Assembly (NCBI GenBank): GCA_030753015.1
Contig: JASMDC010000003.1
Span: 90,780 to 154,779, forward strand
Source of the DNA: Candidatus Undinarchaeales archaeon
Lineage (GTDB): Archaea > SpSt-1190 > JASMDC01
Direction of reading: 5' to 3'
DNA: 64,000 nt
Below the pieces are notes generated by a model. It was given only the letters and a program-made list of their open reading frames with translations, made no database searches and was not told the origin of the DNA. Positions 27,972 to 36,831 of the stretch are shown here, in pieces. The first letter of the stretch is position 1. Every line of letters starts with the position of its first letter. The position numbers were made by a program, and so were the translations under genes.

Positions 27972-29243
27972 TTATCGGCGCTGCCAGGCACCGCCTTGCT
28001 GCCCTTGCTGTGGATAACGACTCCATCCCGGGGGTGCTTGGTACATCCCGGGGGCGCCTCCATATGCTTGGGGCTGCTGCCCCCATTGCTGCTGGTCGGA
28101 GGGAGGCTGGACTCCTCCCTTCTTATTCTTGTCAAGGTAATAGGTCTTGAAGAGGTACACCCCCAGAAGGGGTAGGAGCACGATCTCGAGGGCGTCGTAG
28201 AGCTCCTTGATGTACATGATATAGCTGAAGAAGGTCTTAGTGAGGATGTACTCGAAGAGGCCCATGGGGGAAACTATGATGGTGTACTTCGTCGCAAAAA
28301 GCTCTTGGGCCTGATCCGAGCGCACCTTTATGATAATATCGCTCTGTTCTTGCTGTCGCCCGGAGAGGTAGGGGGCGATTAGGTCAACCCTGAACTGTTC
28401 CAAATCGCCGGGCTCCATAGGCTTGATCTGCTTGTACCAGTTCTTCATACCGAAGGAGCCATTGATTATGTCGACCACGTAGCTGTCGGTGATGTTACCT
28501 GCGTTCTCCACATCGAAGTAGAACACATGCTCCTCACCCTCCTGGATCTCCACGTTATCGTTGGGGAACGAGACCGATGGAAGGCACACACAGTCCTCTG
28601 TGTTCCGGCAGTTCTCGCCAATGCTCGGGACACAGGCCGTGTCGTTGCATCCAGAAGGAGTACAGTCGAGGGAGCATGAGAGACATTCGGTGGGCTCGCA
28701 GAGTCCGTCACCGCACCGAAGGATGCAGCGGTGGAGCGTCGCGTTGCAGGCCTCGTCGGGATTATCGCAGCCGCAGTCCTCGCAGCACGAGCCAGACGTC
28801 TCGAAGGGTTTCTCGCACTTCCCGTCTCCGCACTCGATTTCGTAGCATCCACGCTCGTCGGCCCGTTCGTGGTTCGGATTGCAGTACCGATCGAAACAGG
28901 GGCAGTCCGTCGGGACGGTGTCACAGTTCTCACCGAGCTTGACGTCACACACCCGGTTGTTCTTGCACGTGTCCTTTGAACAGTCCTCGTCACAGAGGCC
29001 ACATTCGTGCTCGCACTTCCCGTCGGGGCATACGGAGGCCGTGCATTTGGTGTACTTGCAGTGGTAACCCAGTTGGCACATGGAGTCGCAGAGGCAATAA
29101 CCTCCGTCCCCCGGGATGACCGAGACACAGCCCTTCTCTCCATTGCACACCTTACCGTCACCGCAGGGGAATCCGCAACCTATGGTGTTGAAGATACATG
29201 ACCCGGACCGGCAGAGCGCCTTAGTACAGGGATTGTCGTCCAC
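27972..29243 (-). CDS. Cys-rich membrane protein, small paralogue of the giant protein; signal peptide out of frame
   Basis: The C-terminal half matches the giant protein: GENCRN and CGDGxCE units, a beta-sandwich-like region, one membrane helix (ALEIVLLPLLGVYLFKTYY) and a Gln/Gly/Pro tail (QQQWGQQPQAYGG). The open frame starts at a GTG at 29243 with no signal peptide. Translating upstream in the same frame gives GLLLILAAGCQND, a perfect lipoprotein-type signal end, but the frame meets a stop before any start codon. An ATG at 29331 with GAGGTG before it is one base out of frame; removing one C from a run of six (29317-29322) joins it. This is either a sequencing error or real phase variation. 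Confidence 0.75.
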   Translation of the reverse strand: MDDNPCTKALCRSGSCIFNTIGCGFPCGDGKVCNGEKGCVSVIPGDGGYCLCDSMCQLGYHCKYTKCTASVCPDGKCEHECGLCDEDCSKDTCKNNRVCDVKLGENCDTVPTDCPCFDRYCNPNHERADERGCYEIECGDGKCEKPFETSGSCCEDCGCDNPDEACNATLHRCILRCGDGLCEPTECLSCSLDCTPSGCNDTACVPSIGENCRNTEDCVCLPSVSFPNDNVEIQEGEEHVFYFDVENAGNITDSYVVDIINGSFGMKNWYKQIKPMEPGDLEQFRVDLIAPYLSGRQQEQSDIIIKVRSDQAQELFATKYTIIVSPMGLFEYILTKTFFSYIMYIKELYDALEIVLLPLLGVYLFKTYYLDKNKKGGVQPPSDQQQWGQQPQAYGGAPGMYQAPPGWSRYPQQGQQGGAWQRR

Positions 29244-29331
29244 GCATTCGAGGTCGTTCTGACATCCGGCGGCCAGGATGAGGAGCAGGCCAATCAGGAA
29301 TCCCAGGGTGCGTGCAGGGGGGATGTGACAT
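29244..29331 (-). other. displaced signal-peptide segment of the Cys-rich paralogue
   Basis: From the ATG at 29331 the frame runs into a six-C tract (29317-29322 on the top strand as G). With five C it would encode a basic/hydrophobic leader ending LAAGC and join the downstream gene after 29 codons. Confidence 0.6.
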
Positions 29332-29353
29332 CACCTCGCGGCGCCGCGAACCT

Positions 29354-29674
29354 TTAATTTCCACCGTCCTTCCGTCGAGAAAGGATCTCGAGCCCGGCAT
29401 TGATGCCTATAAGGAGCTCGCTTATCTCGTGGGGGTCCGTCGTCGCCTCCAGCCTAGCTACGAGTTCATTGATTTTATAACTAACGATGCGGTCGAGCGG
29501 TCGAGCCTCCCCTTTCTTCTCGTTCGATACCCCCTGTTTCGAGCAACGGGGGCAGATGACCTTGCCCTTCACCTTGAAGAGTGGCGAACCACAAGTGGGG
29601 CAGTGCTTGGAGAGCATCTTGCCTCCTGCTAGAAGGAGCGTGGTCATCTCCTTGAGCGGATCTTCCTCCTCCAT
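29354..29674 (-). CDS. zinc-ribbon protein of the SSSCA1/autoantigen p27 family
   Basis: The segment MLSKHCPTCGSPLFKVKG with CPRC is the family zinc ribbon (Cys-X2-Cys twice), followed by a helical C-terminus. The family is common in archaea as a small protein of unknown role, possibly nucleic-acid related. The ATG at 29674 is chosen over an in-frame GTG at 29683. It is divergent from the PAC2 gene. Confidence 0.75.
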   Translation of the reverse strand: MEEEDPLKEMTTLLLAGGKMLSKHCPTCGSPLFKVKGKVICPRCSKQGVSNEKKGEARPLDRIVSYKINELVARLEATTDPHEISELLIGINAGLEILSRRKDGGN

Positions 29675-29736
29675 TATGCTCACTGACCCGGTCCTAAAGC
29701 CGATGCCTTAAGAATGTTAGCCCCCTCGTATCCTGC

Positions 29737-30492
29737 ATGGCCGATGTAGAAGTGCGGTGCAAGTTGGAATCACTCGCAGGCTACACCCTGGTCATGGGTT
29801 TTCCTGACGTTGGGCTCGCCGGTGCGATTGCTGCAGAGCATATCTCCGCTAAAGCAGGGATGCGTGAAGTGGGCCACATCCAATCGGACCGGCTCGTACC
29901 CCTGGCGGTCGTCGAGGAAGGGATTGTCGCACGACCCATCTCCATCTACGTCTCCAAGCGCCGCAAGCTCGTCCTCATCCGCTCCTATGTCCACCTCCCA
30001 CCGCGGTTGGCCCACGAAGTATCCCGCGCAGTTGTGGGTTGGGCCCACGAATCAGGGATCACCGAGGTGATATGCTTCGCAGGCGTGCTCATAGAGGAAG
30101 GCCAGGACGGTGGCGATGACGTATACGTGGCGACCACGACAGGGGAGGCTTTAAACGGAGACCGTCTACAACGGCTGCTGAACCGGGATGGCGTGTATCC
30201 CTGGACGGGCTCCGTGTACGGCTTCGTAGGGCAGGTCTTGCTCGATTGTATCGATGTTGACCTCCCCGCCGTCTCACTCGTGGTGGAGACCCGTGCCGAC
30301 TACCCGGACGCCCGGGCGGCGGCCACCTGTATTCGCACCCTCAACCGGTATCTCAACCTACGCATAGACCTGGAGCCACTCATGGAGGAGGCCAACCTCA
30401 TCGAGGGGCAGATGAAGTCGGTTATGGATCATGCCAGCAGGCTCCACCAGCAAATGGAGCAGACGACGAGCGCGAACCTGATGTTCAGATAG
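29737..30492 (+). CDS. PAC2 family protein (proteasome assembly chaperone-like)
   Basis: VMGFPDVGLAGAIAAEHI, FAGVLIEEG, GVYPWTGSVYGF(V)G and ADYPDARAAATCI match the archaeal PAC2/COG2047 group. Eukaryotic relatives help build the proteasome alpha ring; archaeal members are little studied. The 251 residues end in a helical tail. ATG 29737 lies about 25 nt after CTTAAGAATG, so the message is probably leaderless. Confidence 0.8.
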   Translation: MADVEVRCKLESLAGYTLVMGFPDVGLAGAIAAEHISAKAGMREVGHIQSDRLVPLAVVEEGIVARPISIYVSKRRKLVLIRSYVHLPPRLAHEVSRAVVGWAHESGITEVICFAGVLIEEGQDGGDDVYVATTTGEALNGDRLQRLLNRDGVYPWTGSVYGFVGQVLLDCIDVDLPAVSLVVETRADYPDARAAATCIRTLNRYLNLRIDLEPLMEEANLIEGQMKSVMDHASRLHQQMEQTTSANLMFR

Positions 30493-30737
30493 GTCACCCA
30501 TCTACCGATCTTCGGATGAAAAAAGGCACGTGACCACATCCATTCACCGTGTATCGGGCATCCCGCGCTAGATATCCCAATCCAAGCCATCTCCAGGGTC
30601 GGTTCATCGAGGGAAATGGTTCCCGGAACCTTCGTCCACCATGAACAGCGCAGAATCAGTCTATCGCTCCCCGGTGACAATGGTTGGCCCGGATTATTCA
30701 TTATCCTTGCATGGCAGATGATTACATGGTGAGAACC

Positions 30738-31811
30738 ATGGATGTGACAGATAAAGACCAATCGACGACCCTGCTGGTCGTTATTTCCATCATCGGGTGC
30801 ATCCTTGCGCTTGATGTAATGGATATAGATGGCAGATGGAATACGGATGTGGGCATAACCCGCCTTCGAGAGGTGGGGGTGTCCATAGGTAACTGGGGAC
30901 TGAACGCGGCTGGAGCCGTTCTACGTATCGTTGGCGACGGTATCGGCACTGGCGCATCGGAAGGCGCCTACTCGTCGCCGCCTTTCGAGGTGATATCACT
31001 ACAGGAACCGCCTCCACTGATGCCGAGAGTCGTTCACCAGCCAGCGCCTGCACCGCCGGTGATGACTGGGCAGGCGCCACCGGTGGACATGGTGTTCGTC
31101 CTGGATTCGACCGGGAGCATGAGTGATGAGATTACCACCGTAAAGCTACACATAGAGCGAATCGTGGCCGAGGCGCGGGATGGTGATCCGCAGCCTGACC
31201 TCCGCGTAGGTCTTGTGACCTATCGCGACCATCCACCAGAGGAGAGGGATTATCTACTTAGGACCATACCCCTGACGCATAACATCGATTCGTTCACCAA
31301 AGAGTTGGTGAATGTGAACGCCAACGGTGGCGGGGACTCACCCGAGGCGGTTGTGGAAGGACTCAAGGCGTCTCTTTCCCTAGACTGGAGACCCCGCGCC
31401 TCGAAGATTGTCTTCCTAATCGGTGATGCACCGCCGTACGGTCACTGCAACGACCGACGATCCCGGGGCGACCACCTCCTCAACGTAGCCCACTGGGCAG
31501 CCGATATGGGCATTGTTGTGTACCCCCTCTCCGGGTCCGGAATGGGTCCGTGCGGTGTGGGGCTATGGCAGGAGGTCGCACGCATCACCGGAGGCACTTA
31601 CGAGATGCTGGTGTATGAACGCAGAAACGTCCAGAAGGAGTACGAGGGGCGGGGAACGCCGCTTAAAGCCTGGCAGGTCGCAGAGATGCGGCGGGAAGCC
31701 ACCTTTGACGCAGAAAACAATACCGTGCTTGATAACCAGCTGGCCATCTTCGCCCGCGACAACATAGCGGCGCAGGTGGCTCGTGAGCAAGGCGTGAAGT
31801 ATAGTAGGTAG
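30738..31811 (+). CDS. von Willebrand factor A domain protein, N-terminally membrane-anchored
   Basis: One hydrophobic segment near the N-terminus (LLVVISIIGCILAL) is followed by a Pro-rich linker and a VWA domain: VFVLDSTGSMSDEI (metal-binding DxTxS), VGLVTYRDHPP, and GGGDSPEAVVEGL, a complete MIDAS. VWA proteins mediate metal-dependent protein contacts; here probably outside or at the membrane. In-frame ATGs lie at 30684, 30714, 30729 and 30738; I prefer 30738, which has GGTGAG before it. The 245-nt spacer before it holds no feature that I can name. Confidence 0.75.
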   Translation: MDVTDKDQSTTLLVVISIIGCILALDVMDIDGRWNTDVGITRLREVGVSIGNWGLNAAGAVLRIVGDGIGTGASEGAYSSPPFEVISLQEPPPLMPRVVHQPAPAPPVMTGQAPPVDMVFVLDSTGSMSDEITTVKLHIERIVAEARDGDPQPDLRVGLVTYRDHPPEERDYLLRTIPLTHNIDSFTKELVNVNANGGGDSPEAVVEGLKASLSLDWRPRASKIVFLIGDAPPYGHCNDRRSRGDHLLNVAHWAADMGIVVYPLSGSGMGPCGVGLWQEVARITGGTYEMLVYERRNVQKEYEGRGTPLKAWQVAEMRREATFDAENNTVLDNQLAIFARDNIAAQVAREQGVKYSR

Positions 31812-31830
31812 GTATTATACCGTTCCCCGC

Positions 31831-32868
31831 CTAGAGCCCCTTGTCCGCTCCGCCGGCGAGGGGCTCGACCTCGGCCTCGTACCGGTCAGCAGTGGGGAAC
31901 TCGCGAACGATCGCGCATCGCAGCCCCTTTCTCGCGAGACGTCGTGCCACTGCAGATGAGGTCTCGATACGTTCCTTATCTGGATCGGGTGCCCATGAGC
32001 GACGGGGGAATGCTGCCATCACATTAGGATCCATAGTGTACACGACACCCTTCTCCAACAGACCATCATCGGTCACGCGCTCGAACGGTCGGCGCAGGTT
32101 CTGGGCTGTGCGGATGTAACGGTTGGCGAGCTGGATCCCGTCCTTGAGGTGTGAGGGGCAGAGCTGGACCGCAAGTGATGTGTGCTCCTCCGCCCAGCGC
32201 ACGAGCTCGGCGCCTAGCTCGTAACTCCCGTCCACGACGCATCCCTCGGGCGAAGGGACAAGTCCGTGCTCACGCATGGCAGATCCCGTTCTGTCCGTGT
32301 ACTCCAGTTCGTTGAGGTTACAGAAGGCAGCTCCCGCCTCGTCCAGAAAGCGCAGGTACGCTTTGAGGCGTTCGCTCTCGCCGGGGAGGACGGGCACTTC
32401 AGCACCCACGGCCCACTCAAGCTCTAGTGCGTGCTTCACAGCGTCCTTTGCGAAGTGGAACCGTATCTCGTCAACCCCGGCGTCATGCAGCTGTGAGAGC
32501 ACTGTAGATGTCGCCCGGGAGCCGTCCGTGTAGAGATGGATATGGAAACGCTCTCCCTGATGCTCCTTGAGGAGGCGGACCAGATGAACCGTCCGGTCGA
32601 CACAGGCGAGGGGATCGCCCCCCGTGACGCCAGCGCCGAGGGCACGCATACGCTCTGCCTCAAGGAGGATATCCTCGTCCCGTGCGATGGGCCTCTCGTT
32701 GGCCCACGTATCGTCCACTTCTCGTCGCCGGTCGGAGAGCGGGCAGTAGAAACAGCCTCGACCGCATACTCCCGTGACGAATAGCACGAGCTTGGCCCCT
32801 TTGACACATAGGCGGCATCCTGCGGGTAGCTTTCCCGTGTAGGGGGCGTCTGCTTTCGTGTACCGCAT
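31831..32868 (-). CDS. radical SAM protein (COG2108 type)
   Basis: CGRGCFYC near residue 35 is the CxxxCxxC cluster motif, and GVTGGDPLA is the SAM-binding loop. The N-terminal GCRLCVKGAKLVLFVTG is shared with archaeal COG2108 proteins, described as related to pyruvate formate-lyase activating enzyme. The substrate is unknown. At 345 residues it is full length. Divergent from the SPFH gene. Confidence 0.8.
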   Translation of the reverse strand: MRYTKADAPYTGKLPAGCRLCVKGAKLVLFVTGVCGRGCFYCPLSDRRREVDDTWANERPIARDEDILLEAERMRALGAGVTGGDPLACVDRTVHLVRLLKEHQGERFHIHLYTDGSRATSTVLSQLHDAGVDEIRFHFAKDAVKHALELEWAVGAEVPVLPGESERLKAYLRFLDEAGAAFCNLNELEYTDRTGSAMREHGLVPSPEGCVVDGSYELGAELVRWAEEHTSLAVQLCPSHLKDGIQLANRYIRTAQNLRRPFERVTDDGLLEKGVVYTMDPNVMAAFPRRSWAPDPDKERIETSSAVARRLARKGLRCAIVREFPTADRYEAEVEPLAGGADKGL

Positions 32869-32907
32869 CTGTGGGACACCTCGGGGCTTTTACTCTGCAA
32901 TAGTAAC

Positions 32908-32919
32908 GTTTATATACTC
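32908..32919 (+). promoter_or_regulatory. TATA box of the SPFH/stomatin gene
   Basis: GTTTATATACTC lies 34-45 nt before the ATG at 32953 and is the clearest AT-rich block in the divergent spacer. Confidence 0.5.
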
Positions 32920-32952
32920 ATTCAGGGTACAGAATCTAGGTAGGGACGACCT

Positions 32953-33885
32953 ATGACCACGATCAAACAGTTCACCATAGAGCGCATAGAAGCCGTTTTC
33001 GTGATGCTGCTGATGCTTGTCATCATCGCGGCACTGAACGAGGAGGTTCGAATGCTCTTCGTGTTCCCCATTTTCCTCTTGCTGTTGGGGACCCTCATCC
33101 AAGTAGGTTTCAAGACGGGGATCCTCGTGCAGCTCGATGACTATGAACGGGCGATCGTGCTCCGTCGTGGTCGTTTCCACCGTATCTCCAAGTCGGGGTG
33201 GAACATAAAGCTGCCCTGGCTCGAGGAGATGAAGATCGTCGACCTACGACAGAAGACTATGAACCTCCCGCCCCAGCAGGCCTACACCGCTGACGAGGTC
33301 AAGGTCCATCTGGACACCGTTGTGTTCTACAAGGTTATCGATCCGCGCAAGGTCGTGCTCGAGGTTGACCACTTCACCGAATCGCTGGAGGAGTACGTCC
33401 GCTCCGCGCTTCGCGACATAGCGGGCAACTTAACCGTGGTGGAGCTTATCGGCGAGATCGAGAAGGTCAACGATCTCGTTAAGGCCAAGATAGAGCCTTT
33501 CACCTCGGACTGGGGTATCAATATCGTCGGCGTCCAGATCACCAATGTCCAGCTGCCGCAGACCATTGAATCTGCCATGCAGCAGCTCAAGCGGCAGAAG
33601 GACCTGTGGGCCGCAGCCCGTTGGCAGGCCAAGGCACGTCAGATGGAGATCGAGTCGCTCGCCCATGCAGCTAAGCACCTCGATGACCGGGCCCTCAAAT
33701 ACCTATATCTAAAGGAAGCGTTGCCCAAGCTCGCCGAGGGTGAGGGCAACAAGGTGTTCTTCCCTGTGGACTTCAAAAGCGGCGACATGTCCAATGCAAT
33801 GAGCATGGATCGCATGATGGAGAAGGAGAAGAAGGCCGAGGGTGAACAGGCGAACACCGCTCCGCCCCACATCCGCCAGCGGTAG
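32953..33885 (+). CDS. SPFH/stomatin-prohibitin family membrane protein (slipin)
   Basis: Two hydrophobic segments near the N-terminus (VFVMLLMLVIIAAL; MLFVFPIFLLLLGTLIQV) precede the SPFH core: DDYERAIVLRRGRFHR, GWNIKLPWLEE, DLRQKTMNLPPQ, YTADEVKVHLDTVVFYKVIDP and the ALRDIAGN segment. The C-terminus is helical and charged. Slipins oligomerise at membranes and often work with an NfeD protease partner; none is adjacent here. Length 310 is normal. Confidence 0.88.
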   Translation: MTTIKQFTIERIEAVFVMLLMLVIIAALNEEVRMLFVFPIFLLLLGTLIQVGFKTGILVQLDDYERAIVLRRGRFHRISKSGWNIKLPWLEEMKIVDLRQKTMNLPPQQAYTADEVKVHLDTVVFYKVIDPRKVVLEVDHFTESLEEYVRSALRDIAGNLTVVELIGEIEKVNDLVKAKIEPFTSDWGINIVGVQITNVQLPQTIESAMQQLKRQKDLWAAARWQAKARQMEIESLAHAAKHLDDRALKYLYLKEALPKLAEGEGNKVFFPVDFKSGDMSNAMSMDRMMEKEKKAEGEQANTAPPHIRQR

Positions 33886-33968
33886 TGCATCTGCGACCGT
33901 GCCGCGCGCACTCCTCAGAAAGGAATAAGATTCAGAGCATCCATAGGAATGCAAATCAGGTGACCCTC

Positions 33969-34115
33969 ATGTGCTGTGGCAGTCGTCCACCAGTGAGTTA
34001 TAATGGCCACGCAGGCTATGTATCGGGCGGATATTCCTGCGGTACTGGATGCACAAGTGATACCTACGGCGGGTACGGCTTTGGGGCAGGTAACAGCCAT
34101 CCACAGCGGTACTAA
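33969..34115 (+). CDS. possible small Gly/Cys/Tyr-rich peptide
   Basis: A 48-codon frame starts at an ATG with AGGTGA 5 nt upstream. The product begins MCCGSRPP and is rich in Gly, Tyr and Cys (YSCGTGCTSDTYGGYG). It has no recognised family. It lies alone in a 283-nt spacer; the composition is unusual but the reading frame is short, so it may not be real. Confidence 0.35.
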   Translation: MCCGSRPPVSYNGHAGYVSGGYSCGTGCTSDTYGGYGFGAGNSHPQRY

Positions 34116-34168
34116 TCGTATCGCTCAACCGCAACACTTATAGGGCGGACCATCCGCCAAACCGCACA

Positions 34169-34462
34169 ATGTATGCTCTGGACGACCTCGAGACGGTCGG
34201 ATATGCCGCGTCCATGGACGCGACTGTCTACTCGACGGTTAACGATCTGGAGACCGGGGACTGGGCTATTATCGGAATCGGTGCGGCTGTTGCCGTGGGT
34301 GTCGGTGCGTTAGTCTATGGCGTGGCCACAGGCAAGATAGACTGTGACCAGGGGTACTCTCCCAGCACGGACGGCGATGATGCCATTGACTGGTTGCTGA
34401 ATCCAGCGAATCCTGCCAGCCCGATCTCGCCAATGAACCCTGCCAGTCCCATCTGGAACTGA
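34169..34462 (+). CDS. small membrane protein with Asn-Pro-Ala-Ser-Pro repeats
   Basis: The 97 residues hold one membrane helix (WAIIGIGAAVAVGVGALVYG) and a C-terminal tail with repeated NPASPI. ATG 34169 lies about 27-32 nt after ACTTATAG, suggesting a leaderless message; a short GGCGGA/TCCGCC inverted repeat (34144-34158) lies between. Function unknown. Confidence 0.5.
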   Translation: MYALDDLETVGYAASMDATVYSTVNDLETGDWAIIGIGAAVAVGVGALVYGVATGKIDCDQGYSPSTDGDDAIDWLLNPANPASPISPMNPASPIWN

Positions 34463-34485
34463 TGTTACTACTGCCCCGTGGTAAA

Positions 34486-34495
34486 CTATATAAAG
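34486..34495 (+). promoter_or_regulatory. TATA box of the 34536 gene
   Basis: ACTATATAAA lies about 41-50 nt before the ATG at 34536, followed by GAGAGGAG as a possible ribosome-binding site. Confidence 0.5.
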
Positions 34496-34535
34496 GGCAA
34501 ATGACATAGGATAGAGGAGCAGAGAGGAGCGAACT

Positions 34536-36425
34536 ATGGAATACACCGGCGATCGGGAGGTGGACCTGCAGGCAATCCCATTGGAGGCTAAGTTGGATGC
34601 CGCCGTGGGCTACCTGCTCTCGACGCCTTACGAGCAATTGGAAGCCGGTGAACGCAACCTGCGTAACCATATCCTGGCCAAGAACGGGGCCCCCAACTAT
34701 AGGGCAGGCGAGGAACTCATCTCTACAATGGAAGGTGTCGCGTACGTCGCCAACGAGTACGGCGAGAAGGATGCGGCCAAGTTCTCAGCAGGCATCCAGG
34801 CTCCCTTGACACAGATGCTCACCGTGATGGAGCGGGACGTTGAGGAGCTCTACCAAGCGGCATCTAAGGACGAGCGACAGGTGCTCGAGAAATCCTCCTT
34901 CTCCGAGCTGTACACCCGTGTCATGGACAATTCTGACTCCCATCTGCGCGAGCTCATCGACTCATCGGCCCCTTACTCCGAGATAATGGCGAAGGCCAAG
35001 GAGTACGATGAGGAGCACACGGGCTCACTCTCACCGGCCGCTGAGACAATACACGACTTCTCGATCCGGGTGGACCGTGACCGCCGCGGTATATCACGAC
35101 AAGCATTCCTCATCCCCTACGGTCTTGTATCCATGGGCACGGCCGCCGCTGCCGGCGACATAGCTGGTGGCCTGCACCGCATGGCCAATATCGGCGTGCT
35201 CTCGTACGGACGCGAAGGAGTCCGCCGCGGTCTCGAGATGGGCCAAAAGGGCATCAAGTACATGGAGAAGCTCGACGGGGCCATCGACAAGTACCTACTC
35301 GATCCTATCAACGAACACTTCGACAAGGACTATCATTGTGAGGCATTTGCCAAGGGCTACGAAAAGTTTCTGGGCGGCGTGGACGTTGTGAACGAGAAGA
35401 TGGCACAGTACACCGGTTTCGACCTGGCGTCTACTGCAGTGTTCGGGACCGAGATCGCCCTGGGCATCATGTCACCCTATGCGCTCATCCCCCTGGCCGC
35501 GCTGATCAACGCACCGCGACTGGGTATGTACGTCTATGACAAGTTCAAGAAGAAGGATGACGGTTCACACCTCGTGGACGAGGTTGACAAGGAGCAAGGC
35601 ATGCTCTCGAAGTTCTGGAACCGGTTCAAGAGGACGCTCAACCTTGGCTTCTCCGTGGGTGACCGCTACGTCAACCCCCTGGCACTCAAGGCCGGGAAGA
35701 AGGTCACCAAGGACGACCTTGATAACGAGATCATCGACGATATACTCAAGGAGCTCGAGGGCCAGTACTCACCGAACGTGATCAAGGGTGTGGGCGATTA
35801 CCTCCATAATCATCTGGTCCTGGGCGAGAAGGAGAAGGAGCGCATCCGTGGCGTCACCGATGCCAACCTCGGATGTGTGGTGAAGACAAAGGTCGGCGAG
35901 CGGAACCTTAGCACCGGAAGGTACAACTGGGTGCCGGAGTACGCCGCAAAGGTCGCAACCGAGCTCAAGGTGCCCTATGAGGAGGCAAAGGGCCACCGGG
36001 CCGAGACATCCCGTCATGACGATGGCACCGTCGAGGACATCCTTGTGTACAAGGCAGGCCCTGAAGGCAAGGAGGAGGCCGAGGTGGTGTACCGCCGGAC
36101 CTCTACTGGATTTGAGGGGACCATCGTGCCCATCCTGGACCGACATGCCGGGAAGGGCGGTCTTGTGGAGGTCCCGATCTTCGAGGAGGGGAGTATCGCC
36201 CGCTACGATATGTTCGAGTACGAGATCGGCGTCACCGACCTCACCGACAAGGAAGGCGCCAAGCGCATCCTCTTCCACGAGGCCAAGCACATGGCGCACG
36301 ACCTCTCTTACTGGGAGGGTCTCAGGGGCCTTGGGGAGAAGGTCATCACCGAGCGCCTGAAGGAACGGCAGCGTGACCCGGCCAGTGGCGAGGTCGGGAA
36401 GGCCGAGGCCGCTGGCAGCGCCTAG
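34536..36425 (+). CDS. uncharacterised protein with C-terminal HExxH motif
   Basis: I do not recognise the 629 residues as a family. The first 170 are helical and acidic. Around 195-225 and 290-330 there are moderately hydrophobic segments (FLIPYGLVSMGTAAAAG; TEIALGIMSPYALIPLAALI) that could be membrane-associated. Near residue 585 AKRILFHEAKHMAHDL contains HExxH, the zinc-protease signature, preceded by beta-rich sequence (VEVPIFEEGSIARYDMFEYEIG). It may be a metallopeptidase, but no third metal ligand is obvious. There is no signal peptide. Confidence 0.55.
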   Translation: MEYTGDREVDLQAIPLEAKLDAAVGYLLSTPYEQLEAGERNLRNHILAKNGAPNYRAGEELISTMEGVAYVANEYGEKDAAKFSAGIQAPLTQMLTVMERDVEELYQAASKDERQVLEKSSFSELYTRVMDNSDSHLRELIDSSAPYSEIMAKAKEYDEEHTGSLSPAAETIHDFSIRVDRDRRGISRQAFLIPYGLVSMGTAAAAGDIAGGLHRMANIGVLSYGREGVRRGLEMGQKGIKYMEKLDGAIDKYLLDPINEHFDKDYHCEAFAKGYEKFLGGVDVVNEKMAQYTGFDLASTAVFGTEIALGIMSPYALIPLAALINAPRLGMYVYDKFKKKDDGSHLVDEVDKEQGMLSKFWNRFKRTLNLGFSVGDRYVNPLALKAGKKVTKDDLDNEIIDDILKELEGQYSPNVIKGVGDYLHNHLVLGEKEKERIRGVTDANLGCVVKTKVGERNLSTGRYNWVPEYAAKVATELKVPYEEAKGHRAETSRHDDGTVEDILVYKAGPEGKEEAEVVYRRTSTGFEGTIVPILDRHAGKGGLVEVPIFEEGSIARYDMFEYEIGVTDLTDKEGAKRILFHEAKHMAHDLSYWEGLRGLGEKVITERLKERQRDPASGEVGKAEAAGSA

Positions 36426-36476
36426 GTCGCTACGACCAATACCTTGATAAAACTCCATCATCCTAGTACGACCATC

Positions 36477-36761
36477 ATGTCGATGGAGGACTTCCGGGCC
36501 CGCATCGATGTCGTTGACGAGCGGCTCGTGGGGGTGCTCGCTGAGCGCATGGCACTTGTGCGTGAGGTGGCCATGTACAAGAAGGGGCACGGGGTGGATG
36601 TCCACCAGCCTGACCGCATGCGGCAGCTCTTCACCCGTGTGCGAGAGCTGGGCGATCCCAAAGGGCTCGATCCTGACTTCGTTGAGCAGCTCTACCGGGA
36701 CATCGTGGACGAGGCCATGCGCATCGAGCACGAGGTCATGGGGTCGGGGGATAGCGAATAA
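36477..36761 (+). CDS. chorismate mutase (AroQ type)
   Basis: This is a short all-helical AroQ domain: RARIDVVDERLVGVLAERM, REVAMYKKGHG, VHQPDRMRQLF and the FVEQLYRDIVDEAMRIE helix. It converts chorismate to prephenate for Phe/Tyr synthesis. I prefer the ATG at 36477 to an upstream in-frame ATG at 36444 because the family begins at this point. pabB/pabA, which use the same substrate, lie just downstream. Confidence 0.85.
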   Translation: MSMEDFRARIDVVDERLVGVLAERMALVREVAMYKKGHGVDVHQPDRMRQLFTRVRELGDPKGLDPDFVEQLYRDIVDEAMRIEHEVMGSGDSE

Positions 36762-36799
36762 GACTCTCGCCGCCCAAAGCCTAGGTTTTTAAACCAAAT

Positions 36800-36815
36800 C
36801 CCCCGCCGGCGGGGG
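36800..36815. promoter_or_regulatory. 16-bp perfect GC palindrome at a promoter
   Basis: CCCCCGCCGGCGGGGG lies 12-27 nt after the TATA-like GTTTTTAAACC (36785-36795) and 16 nt before the ATG at 36832. That is at the expected transcription start, so it could be an operator. Confidence 0.4.
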
Positions 36816-36831
36816 CCTGGGGAAGATACCC

